Assembly: GCF_900343085.1 (NCBI RefSeq)
Contig: NZ_OPYI01000003.1
Span: 62,001-126,000, forward strand
Length of the DNA stretch: 64,000 nucleotides
Reading direction: 5' to 3'
Origin: Aedoeadaptatus coli
GTDB lineage: Bacteria; Bacillota; Clostridia; Tissierellales; Peptoniphilaceae
A program made the position numbers and the translations under genes. Under the pieces are notes generated by a model. The model was given only the letters and a program-made list of their open reading frames with translations. It searched no databases and had not been told where the DNA came from. Numbering within the stretch: the first letter of the stretch is position 1; the number at the start of each line of letters is the position of its first letter. This document shows, one piece after another, positions 34,235 through 42,919 of this stretch.

Positions 34235-35037
34235 GCGTCCTTCAACCCTTCGTTGCCGGAGCCGGAGCGAAAGCCCAACACGTCCAGAGCCGTGTAGGTG
34301 ACGCCGAGCTCCTTAAAATAAGCCGCCACATCTTCCCTGTGATTGATGAGAAACTTTTGAAAATCCGCCACGGGAATTTCCACGCGGGCCACGCTTCCGT
34401 GCAGGCGCATGCGGCAGGTCATGTAACCCAATTCGTGGAGATACGCCTCGCCCTTTTCCGCCACGGCCAAGGCCTCCACCGTGAGCGGCGTACCGTAGGG
34501 AATCCGCGTGGCCAAACAGGAATCCGAAGGCTTGTTCCACGTGGGAAGGTCGAAATGTTTCTTCGAAAGGGTCCGCACCATTTCCTTGGTGAACTCTGCT
34601 TCCCGCAAGGGGCTCTTTACGCCCAGCTCCTCCAGGGCCTTAAAGCCCGGCCGGTGGTCGGAAAGGTCATCTAAATTCGTGCCGTCTAAAAGCACATCGA
34701 AGCCGTGCTCTGCGGCGTATTCCTTCGCCGCGAGAAAGGTCGAGCGCTTGCAATAGTAGCAGCGATTGACCCCATTGGCCATGACGTCTTCGTTCTCTAA
34801 AATGCTGGCGTTAATGACATTAATGTCCCAGCCGATCATTTCCGCCAAGACATGGGCGTCGAAGCGCTCCCTGCGGGGATGAAGCTCGTTGACCACGTAA
34901 ATCCCCATGACATTTTCACGTCCCAATACTTCCGCGGCCACGGCCATTAAAAAGGACGAATCCACGCCGCCGGAATAGGCAACAGCCACCTTGTCGTAGG
35001 CGGCAAGATTTTCTTTTAATCGTTTGAAGGCATCCAT
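34231..35037 (-). CDS. larE: ATP-dependent sacrificial sulfur transferase LarE
   Basis: A 268-residue PP-loop protein with VAVAYSGGVDSSFLMAV and SDSCLATRIPYG. The Cys in the second motif aligns with the sacrificial cysteine of Lactiplantibacillus LarE, whose sulfur atom is donated to the nickel-pincer cofactor. It also has CYYCKRS. It overlaps larC by 4 bp, so LarE and LarC are co-produced, while LarB (the carboxylase) must be encoded elsewhere. Confidence 0.92.
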   Translation of the reverse strand: MDAFKRLKENLAAYDKVAVAYSGGVDSSFLMAVAAEVLGRENVMGIYVVNELHPRRERFDAHVLAEMIGWDINVINASILENEDVMANGVNRCYYCKRSTFLAAKEYAAEHGFDVLLDGTNLDDLSDHRPGFKALEELGVKSPLREAEFTKEMVRTLSKKHFDLPTWNKPSDSCLATRIPYGTPLTVEALAVAEKGEAYLHELGYMTCRMRLHGSVARVEIPVADFQKFLINHREDVAAYFKELGVTYTALDVLGFRSGSGNEGLKDA

Positions 35038-35059
35038 TTCCTCACCTTTTCAGCATAGA

Positions 35060-35087
35060 AAAAAAGGCCCTTTCGGGCCGATTTTTT
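35060..35087 (-). terminator. Terminator after pta
   Basis: GGCCC-TTTC-GGGCC hairpin (35066-35079) with A/T runs on both sides. It can act in both directions and separates pta from larE. Confidence 0.8.
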
Positions 35088-35090
35088 ATT

Positions 35091-36083
35091 TTATCTACCT
35101 TGTTCATCTCTCGCGATGCACGCTTGTACGGCTGTGATCAAAGACAATTGATAGGTTTCTTCTTTAGTACAACCACGACTCAGGTCGTTGACCGGCATAT
35201 TCAAGCCTTGAAGAATCGGACCGATGGCGGTAAATCCACCGAGACGTTGAGCGATCTTGTAGCCGATGTTTCCGCATTCCAAGTTCGGGAAGATGAAGAC
35301 ATTAGCTTGGCCGGCTACATCGGAACCCGGTGCCTTTTTCTTAGCTACTTCGGGATCGATGGCTGCGTCGAATTGAAGTTCACCGTCGACCTTAATTTCC
35401 GGATGGGATTCCTTTACCAGGTAGGTAGCGACTTCCACCTTCTTTACCGTGTCGCTCTTTGCGGAGCCCTTGGTAGAGAAGGAAAGCATGGCGATCTTGG
35501 GATCGAAACCGAATTGTTTTGCGGCTTCGTCGGTGGTGACAGCCACTTCCGCCAAAGTCGGCGCGTCCATTTCCGTGTTAATGGCACAGTCGGCCATGAG
35601 GTAGCATTCTTTGCCTCTGAAGAGAATGAACACACCGGATACGCGGTTGACGCCTTTTTTCGTCTTGATAATTTGAAGGGCGGGAAGAATCGTTTGGCCC
35701 GTGGTGTGAACGGCACCGGATACCATGCCGTCGGCATAGCCGGCATAAACCATCATGGTGCCCAGGTAGTTCGGGTCGTGAAGTTGTGCGCGGGCACGGG
35801 TTTCGTCGATTTTACCCTTGCGGCGTTCGACGAACTTTTCAACCAATTCATCGTTGTGTTCGAATTGACCGACTTCCACGATTTCCAAACCGGAAATGTC
35901 GATGTTTTCTCTCTTGGCCGTCGCTTCGATTTCGTTTCTGAAACCGATGACGATGGGGTGGACTAAGCCTTCTTTTTGGTGCTCAACCGCTGCCCAAAGA
36001 ACTCTGGGATCTTCACCTTCAGGGAAGACGATGCGAATCCCTTTATGGGTGACTCGAGTGCGTAAATATTCAATGAAAGCCAT
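35091..36083 (-). CDS. pta: Phosphate acetyltransferase
   Basis: A 330-residue enzyme with VFPEGEDPRVLWAA, DGMVSGAVHTTGQTILPALQ and NVFIFPNLECGNIGYKIAQR, typical of short-form Pta. It interconverts acetyl-CoA and acetyl phosphate and links to ATP formation with acetate kinase, expected in a fermentative anaerobe. It has its own promoter and a terminator. Confidence 0.94.
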   Translation of the reverse strand: MAFIEYLRTRVTHKGIRIVFPEGEDPRVLWAAVEHQKEGLVHPIVIGFRNEIEATAKRENIDISGLEIVEVGQFEHNDELVEKFVERRKGKIDETRARAQLHDPNYLGTMMVYAGYADGMVSGAVHTTGQTILPALQIIKTKKGVNRVSGVFILFRGKECYLMADCAINTEMDAPTLAEVAVTTDEAAKQFGFDPKIAMLSFSTKGSAKSDTVKKVEVATYLVKESHPEIKVDGELQFDAAIDPEVAKKKAPGSDVAGQANVFIFPNLECGNIGYKIAQRLGGFTAIGPILQGLNMPVNDLSRGCTKEETYQLSLITAVQACIARDEQGR

Positions 36084-36161
36084 GTTATTACCGCTCCTTT
36101 CTTTTCATTTAGAAAATCATTCTGTTCATTGCCCTGGCCACAGAGGGCCACAGTCATAATA

Positions 36162-36189
36162 AATATACCACATAACCGGCCTGTGACAA
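36162..36189 (-). promoter_or_regulatory. pta promoter
   Basis: On the minus strand TTGTCA (36189-36184), a 16-nt spacer and TATATT (36167-36162), about 80 nt before the pta start. A GGCC-rich inverted repeat sits in the leader between them (about 36132-36152). Confidence 0.6.
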
Positions 36190-36212
36190 AGCAATATTCG
36201 CGACAAAAACCT

Positions 36213-36241
36213 AAAAAAAGAGACTCGCCGAAGCGAATCTC
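36213..36241 (-). terminator. Terminator of the tRNA-Pro pair
   Basis: GAGATTCGC-TTCG-GCGAGTCTC (36241-36220; one G-U pair) followed by seven T residues on the minus strand. The loop is a UUCG tetraloop. Confidence 0.9.
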
Positions 36242-36245
36242 GATT

Positions 36246-36322
36246 TGGTCGGAGTGAAAGGATTTGAACCTTCGACCTCATGCTCCCGAAGCATGCGCGC
36301 TACCAAACTGCGCTACACCCCG
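36246..36322 (-). tRNA. tRNA-Pro (CGG)
   Basis: A 77-nt cloverleaf with encoded CCA. Anticodon stem CATGC/GCATG encloses loop TTCGGGA, anticodon CGG. Acceptor stem CGGGGTG pairs with CACTCCG (one G-U) and the T loop is GGTTCAAATCC. Confidence 0.95.
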
Positions 36323-36343
36323 CCGTATTATAAGTGATTAGAG

Positions 36344-36420
36344 TGGTCGGGGTGAAAGGATTTGAACCTTCGACCCCATGGTCCCAAACCATGTGCGCTA
36401 CCAAACTGCGCCACACCCCG
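36344..36420 (-). tRNA. tRNA-Pro (TGG)
   Basis: A 77-nt cloverleaf with encoded CCA. Anticodon stem CATGG/CCATG encloses TTTGGGA, anticodon TGG. The rest is nearly identical to the neighbouring tRNA-Pro, so the pair arose by duplication. The two share a promoter. Confidence 0.95.
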
Positions 36421-36437
36421 TAGCAACTTACTTAATC

Positions 36438-36466
36438 ATTATACAGGTGTTGTGAATTTTTTACAA
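36438..36466 (-). promoter_or_regulatory. Promoter of the tRNA-Pro pair
   Basis: TTGTAA (36466-36461), a 17-nt spacer and perfect TATAAT (36443-36438), 18 nt before the first tRNA. Confidence 0.85.
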
Positions 36467-36526
36467 GTCTTTTCTTTTCGCCTGTTTTTCCGCGACTTCT
36501 GAGGGCGTTTCATACAGAAGCGCGAA

Positions 36527-36570
36527 TAAAAAAAAGAAAATAGCTAAATTGCAGATCTGCAACTTAGCTA
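36527..36570 (-). terminator. Terminator of tRNA-Arg
   Basis: A 30-nt almost perfect palindrome (36541-36570, TAGCTAA...TTAGCTA) followed on the minus strand by a long T-rich run, 7 nt after the tRNA end. Confidence 0.9.
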
Positions 36571-36576
36571 TTCATT

Positions 36577-36653
36577 TGGCGGACCCGATTGGATTCGAAC
36601 CAACGATCTTTGCCTTCGGAGGGCAACATTCTATCCAGCTGAACTACGGGTCC
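36577..36653 (-). tRNA. tRNA-Arg (CCG)
   Basis: A 77-nt cloverleaf with encoded CCA. Anticodon stem TTGCC/GGCAA encloses CTCCGAA, anticodon CCG. Acceptor stem GGACCCG pairs with CGGGTCC, and the T loop is GGTTCGAATCC. Confidence 0.95.
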
Positions 36654-36688
36654 ATACCCGCTTATTGTATCAAGTGGGTATTTTTCTG

Positions 36689-37993
36689 TCAAGCGGCCTT
36701 CTCCATGGCGCGGAACACATCGGCCATAATGTCTCTGAAGGACAAGACGGGATTGGGCTTTTTAATGTCTTCTTTTACATAGACTTTCGCCCGGGCGATT
36801 TCTTCGCCTTCGGACACGAAGCGCACCTCGCCCACGGGCTCTTTCTTGGAGTAGGGCGCAACGATGGTTTTGTATTCCATTTCCATGGTGACTTCGGCGC
36901 CGTCTTTGACGGTGCGAACCACGTTTTCGTTGACGTAGACCGGGCTTTTTCTCGGGCTCGCCGATTTCAGCGTTAAAAAGTCCAGCTCGTTGGTTTTATC
37001 GGCGAGGACTTTGTTTCGCCGGCTCATGGCTTCTTTCGACAGGCGCAGGGAGGCGGCGTAGCGATCCATGTCGTTTTCCGCGCCCATGTAGACCCCGATG
37101 AAGCGGGTGCTTAGGAATGGGCCTTCTGCTGGCCTCTCGCCGGTGGCGATAAGGCAGCGGCCGGCGGCGCCGGTGTAGCCGGTCTTCAGTCCGTCGATGC
37201 CGGGAAGGATGCCCAACAGGGGATTGGTGGCGTAGCTTCTGTATTCTCTGCCCGGCTCGTCGATTTTCGCCCGGCGCGTGGCATCGAGGATCATGGGGTA
37301 GCGTTTTAAAAGACTTCTCGAAAGCTCAAACATTTCCCTGGCCGTGGCCTTGTTGTAGTCGTTGGCTGTATAATCCGTGAGGCCGTGGACGTTGATGAAG
37401 TGCATGTGGCTGAAGCCCATTTCCTTGGCTTTGGCGTTCATGCGAGCCACAAAGGCCTGCTCGTTGCCGGCGATGCGATCGGCCAGGGCGATCATGGCGT
37501 CGTTTCCGGAGACGATCATGCCGGCGTGAATGAGCTCTTCTACTGTGTAGACTTCCCCTTCTTTGGTCTTGTAGACGCTGCCGTGCATGGCCGCCGCCGC
37601 GTGGTCGATGGTGACGGGATCTTTCATTCCGATTTCGCCTTTGTCCACGGCGTCCATGACGCAGTAGATGGTCATGAGCTTTGTGGTGGAGGCGAGGCCC
37701 ACCGGCGTGTCGGCGTTAAATTCTTTGTAGATGGCGCCGGTTTCGTAATCGCCGATGATGTAGCTTTTTAAGAGGACTTCGTCGGGCTTGGCCATGGCGG
37801 CGTCGAATTCTTTTTTCTCCGTGGCGGTCATGGGCTGCACCCCCTGGCCCGTGCGGATTTTTTCTTTCTGATCCCGCGGCTCCGCCACTTTTTCTCCGGG
37901 CTGTTGCGGCGCATTTTCCGCAGGCGCCGGTGCCGCGCCCAGCAAAAGGCAGAGGCACAAAAGGGCGGGGAGGATTCGCTTCAATCGTTTCAC
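36689..37993 (-). CDS. dacA: D-alanyl-D-alanine carboxypeptidase (PBP5/DacA family)
   Basis: A 434-residue protein with a signal peptide (residues 1-25) and the three penicillin-binding motifs: STTK (SxxK), SGND (SxN) and KTGYTG (KTG). A C-terminal beta domain follows. It trims the terminal D-Ala of wall pentapeptides at the outer membrane face. The C-terminal end has a short amphipathic helix (FRDIMADVFRAMEKAA) that may anchor it. The start is GTG overlapping the wecB stop (GTGA). Confidence 0.93.
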   Translation of the reverse strand: MKRLKRILPALLCLCLLLGAAPAPAENAPQQPGEKVAEPRDQKEKIRTGQGVQPMTATEKKEFDAAMAKPDEVLLKSYIIGDYETGAIYKEFNADTPVGLASTTKLMTIYCVMDAVDKGEIGMKDPVTIDHAAAAMHGSVYKTKEGEVYTVEELIHAGMIVSGNDAMIALADRIAGNEQAFVARMNAKAKEMGFSHMHFINVHGLTDYTANDYNKATAREMFELSRSLLKRYPMILDATRRAKIDEPGREYRSYATNPLLGILPGIDGLKTGYTGAAGRCLIATGERPAEGPFLSTRFIGVYMGAENDMDRYAASLRLSKEAMSRRNKVLADKTNELDFLTLKSASPRKSPVYVNENVVRTVKDGAEVTMEMEYKTIVAPYSKKEPVGEVRFVSEGEEIARAKVYVKEDIKKPNPVLSFRDIMADVFRAMEKAA

Positions 37994-39114
37994 CGGCCGC
38001 CTCCTTCTTTTTGATTCTCTAAAATAATATCTACGATGCGCTCCGCCGCCTTGCCGTCGCCGTAGGGATTTAAGGCCTTGGCCATGGCGTCGTAGGCGTT
38101 CTTGTCTTCGAGGAGCAGGCGGATGTTGTCGTACACCGCCGCCTCTTCCGTGCCGACCAGCTTCGCCGTGCCGGCCACGATGCCTTCTTCCCGCTCCGTC
38201 TCTTCCCGCACGACGAGGACGGGAATGCCGAAGTGGGGCGCCTCTTCCTGAATGCCGCCGCTGTCGGTGACCACGAGGTAGCTTCTCGCCATAATGTTTG
38301 AGAAGGGCAAATAGTCCATGGGCTCGATGCGGTGGATGTTTTTCGCACCGCCCAGTTCCGCCTCGGCGATTTCCCGCACTTTGGGATTTAAGTGCACGGG
38401 AAAGATCACTTCCACGTCGTCGTAAGCATCAGCGATGCGGCGCACGGCGGAAAAGATCCGCTTCATGGGCGCGCCCAGGTTTTCCCGGCGGTGGCAGGTG
38501 AGGAGAATGGTCTTTTTCTTTTTAAAGTCGATGGCGTTTAATGCCGCATCGTCGAAGACGAAATCTTCCCGCTCCGTGTAGGCCAAAGCGTCGATGACGG
38601 TGTTGCCCGTAATGTAAATGGTCTTGTCGTCGTAGCCTTCTCTCAAGAGGTTTTGGCGATTGGACTCCGTGGGGGCAAAGTGGTAATTGGCCAGGACCCC
38701 GGTGAGCTTGCGATTGGCTTCTTCCGGGTAGGGGGAATAGAGATTGTGGCTCCTGAGGCCCGCTTCCACGTGGCCGATTTTCACGCCGTGGTAGAAGGCG
38801 GACAGGGCCGCCGCAAAGACGGTGGAGGTGTCGCCCTGAACGAGGAGCAGGTCGGGCTTGGTGGTTTTAAATATGTCTTCCAAGCCTCTTAAGGAGCGCA
38901 CGGCGATGTCCGTCAAGCTTTGACCGGGGGTGAAGATGTCCAGATCGTAGTCCGGGACGATGCCGAAGATGTCCAGAACCTGATCCAGCATTTCCCGGTG
39001 TTGGCCGGTGACGGCGACGATGCTTTCCACGTCCTTCCGCTCTTTCAGGGCCAGAACGACGGGCGCCATTTTAATGGCTTCGGGCCTTGTGCCGAAGACG
39101 GACAGTACTTTCAA
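37990..39114 (-). CDS. wecB: UDP-N-acetylglucosamine 2-epimerase (non-hydrolysing)
   Basis: A 374-residue enzyme with VFGTRPEAIKMAPV, HVEAGLRS and DSGGIQEEAPHFG, the signature sites of the WecB/MnaA family. It makes UDP-ManNAc for teichoic or similar wall polymers. It starts with TTG overlapping the stop of the tagO gene, so the two are coupled, matching their consecutive use of UDP-sugars. Confidence 0.94.
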   Translation of the reverse strand: MKVLSVFGTRPEAIKMAPVVLALKERKDVESIVAVTGQHREMLDQVLDIFGIVPDYDLDIFTPGQSLTDIAVRSLRGLEDIFKTTKPDLLLVQGDTSTVFAAALSAFYHGVKIGHVEAGLRSHNLYSPYPEEANRKLTGVLANYHFAPTESNRQNLLREGYDDKTIYITGNTVIDALAYTEREDFVFDDAALNAIDFKKKKTILLTCHRRENLGAPMKRIFSAVRRIADAYDDVEVIFPVHLNPKVREIAEAELGGAKNIHRIEPMDYLPFSNIMARSYLVVTDSGGIQEEAPHFGIPVLVVREETEREEGIVAGTAKLVGTEEAAVYDNIRLLLEDKNAYDAMAKALNPYGDGKAAERIVDIILENQKEGGGR

Positions 39115-40145
39115 TGCTCTTCCTCTCTTTCATTTAACAGGCCTAAGAACAGGGCCAATATCCCCACCGCGGCAATGATGATGATGGACGCGATCAGGCC
39201 GTTTTTTTCGTGCATGGTGCTTACGATGTTTCCGATAATGCCGAAGACGATGCTCACGCCGTAAAGGGCGAGGACGGTCTGCTTTTGATTGAAGCCGTGG
39301 CGCAGGAGGCGGTGGTGCAAATGGCCCTTGTCCGCCTCGGAAATGCTTTTTCCCGAAAGCTTTCTGCGAATCATGGCGAAGGTGGTGTCGAAAACCGGCA
39401 CGCCTAAGATCAAGACGGGAATTAAGATGGTGATCATGGCCACGGATTTCATGACCCCTTCGATGGCCAGATAGCTCAGTGTAAAGCCCAAAAACAGGGC
39501 GCCGGTATCTCCCATAAAGATCTTCGCCGGATTAAAGTTGTAGGGCAAAAAGCCCAAACAGCCTCCGGCCAAGATGGCGGCCAAGGCGGCCATTTCATCG
39601 TGATGAAGCCGGTGGGCCACAAACATGAGGCTGACGGATGCGATGGCGCTGATGCCGGCGGCGAGGCCGTCGATTCCGTCGATGAGATTGATGGTGTTGG
39701 TAATGCCCACGACCCAAAAGATGGTGATGGGAACGGCGAGCCAATCTAAATTAATGACGAGATTGGTGCCGTAGAAGGGATTCGTGAAAAAGGAGATCTT
39801 TGTGCCTCCGACGATCAGTACCGCGGCCGCCAAAATTTCCATGGCGAATTTGGCCTTGGCGCTCATGGCGAATTTGTCGTCGTAAAGGCCCGTGGCCACG
39901 ATGATCCCGGCGCCTGTGAGAAAGGCGATCTTTTCCCCGTCCACGGGAAGAAAGATCAAGACGCTCACGAGGACGGCGAGGAAAATGGCCAGGCCTCCGC
40001 TTAGGGGCATGGCTTTTTTGTGGACTCTGCGCTCGTCTTTGGGGATGTCCATAAAGCCGAAACGAATGGCGCCTTTTCGAACGACGGGCGTGGCGATTAA
40101 GCTAATAAGGGCCGCGACGAGAAAGGGCCATAACAATATTTTCAT
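39111..40145 (-). CDS. tagO: MraY/WecA-type UDP-sugar:undecaprenyl-phosphate transferase (TagO)
   Basis: A 344-residue integral membrane enzyme with about ten membrane helices and the family motifs GLYDDKFAMSAK (DDxxD-like), NLIDGIDGLAAGI, FMGDTGALFLGF and HLHHRLLRHGF. It transfers a GlcNAc phosphate to undecaprenyl phosphate and starts wall-polymer synthesis. Next to wecB, this supports a teichoic-acid-like or other wall polysaccharide. Confidence 0.92.
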   Translation of the reverse strand: MKILLWPFLVAALISLIATPVVRKGAIRFGFMDIPKDERRVHKKAMPLSGGLAIFLAVLVSVLIFLPVDGEKIAFLTGAGIIVATGLYDDKFAMSAKAKFAMEILAAAVLIVGGTKISFFTNPFYGTNLVINLDWLAVPITIFWVVGITNTINLIDGIDGLAAGISAIASVSLMFVAHRLHHDEMAALAAILAGGCLGFLPYNFNPAKIFMGDTGALFLGFTLSYLAIEGVMKSVAMITILIPVLILGVPVFDTTFAMIRRKLSGKSISEADKGHLHHRLLRHGFNQKQTVLALYGVSIVFGIIGNIVSTMHEKNGLIASIIIIAAVGILALFLGLLNEREEEH

Positions 40146-40155
40146 GCTTCACCTA

Positions 40156-40785
40156 CTACTTCGTTCCGAAAATTCGATCTCCTGCATCGCCGAGACCCGG
40201 CACAATATAGGCGTGCTCGTCTAGTTTTTCGTCGATACACGACACGTACAGGTCCACGTCGGGATGGGCCTTTTGGAAGGCTTCGAGGCCTTCCGGCGCC
40301 GCCAAAAGGCACAGGGCACGCACGGAGGTGGCGCCCCGTTGCTTCACGAAGTTGACCGCGGCGGCCAAAGACCCGCCGGTGGCGAGCATGGGATCCACGA
40401 TAATGACTTCCCTATCCGCAATTTCCTTGGGAAGCTTGCAGTAGTATTCCACGGGCTCCAGGGTTTCCGGATCCCGATAGAGGCCGATGTGGCCCACCCG
40501 GGCGCCGGGAATTAAATTCAAGAGGCCGTCCACCATGCCGAGGCCCGCCCGCAGGACGGGGACGATGACGGGTTTTTTTCCGGCCATTTCTTTGCCCACG
40601 GTGCGCCCCATGGGCGTTTCGATGGCTTTGTCCTGAATGGGGAGATTCCGCGTGAGCTCGTAGCCCATGAGCATGGTAATCTCCGTTAAAAGTTGTCTGA
40701 AGTCTTTACTGGAGGTAGAGGCTTCTCTTAAAAGGGTGAGTTTATGTTGAATTAAAGGGTGTTCGGTTACCGTTACTTTTCCCAT
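40156..40785 (-). CDS. upp: Uracil phosphoribosyltransferase
   Basis: A 209-residue enzyme with [21 protein letters not shown] (PRPP-binding loop) and the C-terminal [14 protein letters not shown] uracil-binding end. It salvages uracil to UMP. Its start lies inside the end of rpiB, whose last codons supply the GAGGAGG site. Confidence 0.96.
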   Translation of the reverse strand: MGKVTVTEHPLIQHKLTLLREASTSSKDFRQLLTEITMLMGYELTRNLPIQDKAIETPMGRTVGKEMAGKKPVIVPVLRAGLGMVDGLLNLIPGARVGHIGLYRDPETLEPVEYYCKLPKEIADREVIIVDPMLATGGSLAAAVNFVKQRGATSVRALCLLAAPEGLEAFQKAHPDVDLYVSCIDEKLDEHAYIVPGLGDAGDRIFGTK

Positions 40786-41222
40786 GTTTCCTCCTCGATC
40801 ATGGCTACGCGGCGGGCGTGGCGTCCGCCTTCAAAGTCCGTTTCCAAAAATGCGTCGGCGATTTCTTTCATCATGTCGCCGCCGATGGTCCTGGCCCCCA
40901 TGGAAATCATGTTGGCGTCGTTGTGGCGGCGGGAAAGGGCGGCCGAATAGGGCTCGGAGACCATGGCGCAGCGAATGCCCTTCACTTTATTGGCAGCCAT
41001 GCCGATTCCCAGGCCGGAGCCGCAAATTAAAATGCCCCGCTCGCAGCTGCCGTCGGCGACTTTTTCCGCCGCGGCCTTTCCGTAAATGGGATAGTCCACG
41101 GAATCCGTGGAATCCGTGCCCACGTCCACGACGGTGTGGCCCTTTTCTTCCAAATAGGCTTTCAACATTTCTTTTCGTCTGTATCCGCCGTGATCGGCGC
41201 CCATGGCAATTTTCACGCCCAT
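40773..41222 (-). CDS. rpiB: Ribose-5-phosphate isomerase B
   Basis: A 149-residue protein with [25 protein letters not shown] (active-site Cys) and [16 protein letters not shown], typical of RpiB. It interconverts ribose-5- and ribulose-5-phosphate. It lies between ywlE and upp with overlaps on both sides, the same neighbours as in Bacillus. Confidence 0.95.
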   Translation of the reverse strand: MGVKIAMGADHGGYRRKEMLKAYLEEKGHTVVDVGTDSTDSVDYPIYGKAAAEKVADGSCERGILICGSGLGIGMAANKVKGIRCAMVSEPYSAALSRRHNDANMISMGARTIGGDMMKEIADAFLETDFEGGRHARRVAMIEEETWEK

Positions 41223-41641
41223 TCCCCCTCACATTTGTTTTTGATTTCTTCCAGTATACGATCTCTGCTCAGCCGATAGATTTCCAAAGATCCGCCGAAG
41301 GGATCGATGACGTCTTTTTCGGCAAAGGGTTGAATTTTTTCCTTAAAATCCGGGTAGCCCCGCTTTAAATTGGCGGTCATGGTGTGGGTCATCACGTAGA
41401 CCACATCTGCCCACATTAAATCATTCTCCGTCACGGTCTTCGCCTTGTGGAAAGTGGCGTTGACGCCTTCTTCCGCCATGACTTTAATGGCGCCGACGCT
41501 CATGGATTCGCCGTCGTGGGCGGCCATGCCCCTTGAGCGCACGGTGATGTTCAGTCCCCGCTTGTCCGCCTCGATTTCCGTGAGCAGCTTCGCCATGGGG
41601 CTTCTGCAGGTATTTCCCGTGCAAATGTAGAGTATGTTCAT
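41213..41641 (-). CDS. ywlE: Low-molecular-weight protein phosphatase, YwlE-type
   Basis: A 142-residue protein with the P-loop CTGNTCRSPMA and general-acid Asp in VIDPFGG. The residue after GN is Thr. In B. subtilis YwlE this Thr gives preference for phospho-arginine, whereas tyrosine phosphatases have Ile. So a protein-arginine phosphatase is likely. No mcsB kinase lies in the window. Confidence 0.88.
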   Translation of the reverse strand: MNILYICTGNTCRSPMAKLLTEIEADKRGLNITVRSRGMAAHDGESMSVGAIKVMAEEGVNATFHKAKTVTENDLMWADVVYVMTHTMTANLKRGYPDFKEKIQPFAEKDVIDPFGGSLEIYRLSRDRILEEIKNKCEGEWA

Positions 41642-42687
41642 AGTCCCAATACCACCTTTCCGCCACAGGCCTTTAAGAGCCGATTCATAATGCCGACGCC
41701 GATGCCGATAAAGTCGAAGCCTTCCACAAACAACACGTCCACGTCTTCCTCGTCGCAGCGCCTCAGGCTGTCGAAGAGATTGTGAGCCACGTCTTCCAAA
41801 TGTTCGCGGCTGCCCATGTCCACCAAAAGATCCATGCCTTCGTAAAGGTCTTTTGTCTCCGTCGTGCAGAGCACCGCCGTCTTCTTGCCGGGCTCCGCTT
41901 CGGCGACGCGCCGATTGATTTCTTTTGCGATGTTTTTTAAATCCCCGGCAAACAAGGTTCCGTCGCCTTTCGGGGCATAGTGGCGATACTTTTGCCCCGG
42001 GCTCTTGGGCACGGCGTCGTTGTCCGCGTCGATGGTGGTCTCGTCGATGGCCACCTCGCCGATAATCGCTTCCAGATCTTCTTTCGTCACGCCGCCGGGG
42101 CGATAGATCATGGGGGGATCCACGGTCACGTCCAGGACCGTGGACTCGATGCCCACATTGGTGTCCCCGGAATCCACGATCATGGGCACCTTGCCGTCCA
42201 TGTCTTCCAGGACATGGGAAAGGCGGGTGGGCGACGGGCGGCCCGAGGTGTTGGCGCTGGGCGCCGCCACGGGAATGGCCGCCGCCTTTAAAAGGGCGTG
42301 GGCAATGGGATGGGACGGCATGCGAATGGCCACCGTATCCGCCCCGGCGGTAATGCTGTCGGAGACTTTTTCCGAGCGTTCAAAAATCAATGTCAGGGGG
42401 CCGGGCCAAAAAACGTCCATGCAATCCTTGCCCTTCGGCGGAATCACCTTCACCAGATCCAATACCTGTTCCGGATCGGCGATGTGCAGAATCAGGGGAT
42501 TGTCCTTGGGGCGACCTTTGGCCTGAAAGATTTTATCCACGGCCTTCTCGTTTAAACCGTCGGCGCCTAAGCCGTAGACGGTTTCCGTGGGAAAGATCAC
42601 CAGCTCCCCTTCCTGCAAGAGGCGCGCAGCTTCTTCGATTTGCGCCTTATCCTTTTCGTCCGTTATGTGTAACACTTTCGTTTCCAT
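41638..42687 (-). CDS. ywlC: Threonylcarbamoyl-AMP synthase (Sua5/YwlC)
   Basis: A 349-residue protein: a YrdC domain with FPTETVYGLGADGL, KGRPKDNPLILHI and APSANTSGRPSPT, then a linker and Sua5 C-terminal domain. It makes threonylcarbamoyl-AMP for the t6A tRNA modification. It overlaps ywlE by 4 bp. Its ribosome site overlaps the ancestral stop codon of the hydrolase gene, now displaced by an insertion. Confidence 0.94.
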   Translation of the reverse strand: METKVLHITDEKDKAQIEEAARLLQEGELVIFPTETVYGLGADGLNEKAVDKIFQAKGRPKDNPLILHIADPEQVLDLVKVIPPKGKDCMDVFWPGPLTLIFERSEKVSDSITAGADTVAIRMPSHPIAHALLKAAAIPVAAPSANTSGRPSPTRLSHVLEDMDGKVPMIVDSGDTNVGIESTVLDVTVDPPMIYRPGGVTKEDLEAIIGEVAIDETTIDADNDAVPKSPGQKYRHYAPKGDGTLFAGDLKNIAKEINRRVAEAEPGKKTAVLCTTETKDLYEGMDLLVDMGSREHLEDVAHNLFDSLRRCDEEDVDVLFVEGFDFIGIGVGIMNRLLKACGGKVVLGL

Positions 42688-42919
42688 GGCTTCCTCCTCA
42701 ACAGATCATTATATCATAGAGGGATTCTCCTGACATATTCGCTAAAAATTCCAAGGTCATGGCCATCATATTGGTGGTCACCACATGTATTAAGACTACC
42801 CTGATGATAACCCTACATCAAGAACTTGGTCTTAACGCTCGTTGCAGGGTGGAAGTTGGCAAGGGGAATGTCGTTGGATGGAAAAAGTCTAAGGCACTGC
42901 AAACTGGAAATTGTTACAC
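42688..42919. other. Displaced hydrolase 3' end and left part of the inserted segment
   Basis: Positions 42698-42787 keep the old C-terminal codons of the hydrolase (FLANMSGESLYDIMIC and TGA). After 42788 the sequence is foreign and holds no gene I can support, although a 40-codon plus-strand frame (LMITLHQELGLNAR...) ends at about 42920. Confidence 0.6.
42738..42787. repeat. 50-bp direct repeat, left copy
   Basis: Identical over 50 bp to 43603-43652. It is the old 3' coding end of the hydrolase. Confidence 0.95.

Noticed and set aside
42788-42919. Plus-strand 40-codon frame at the left end of the 865-bp insert
   Set aside because: Open and plausible in composition, but without a start site or family, so it may be a fragment or chance.
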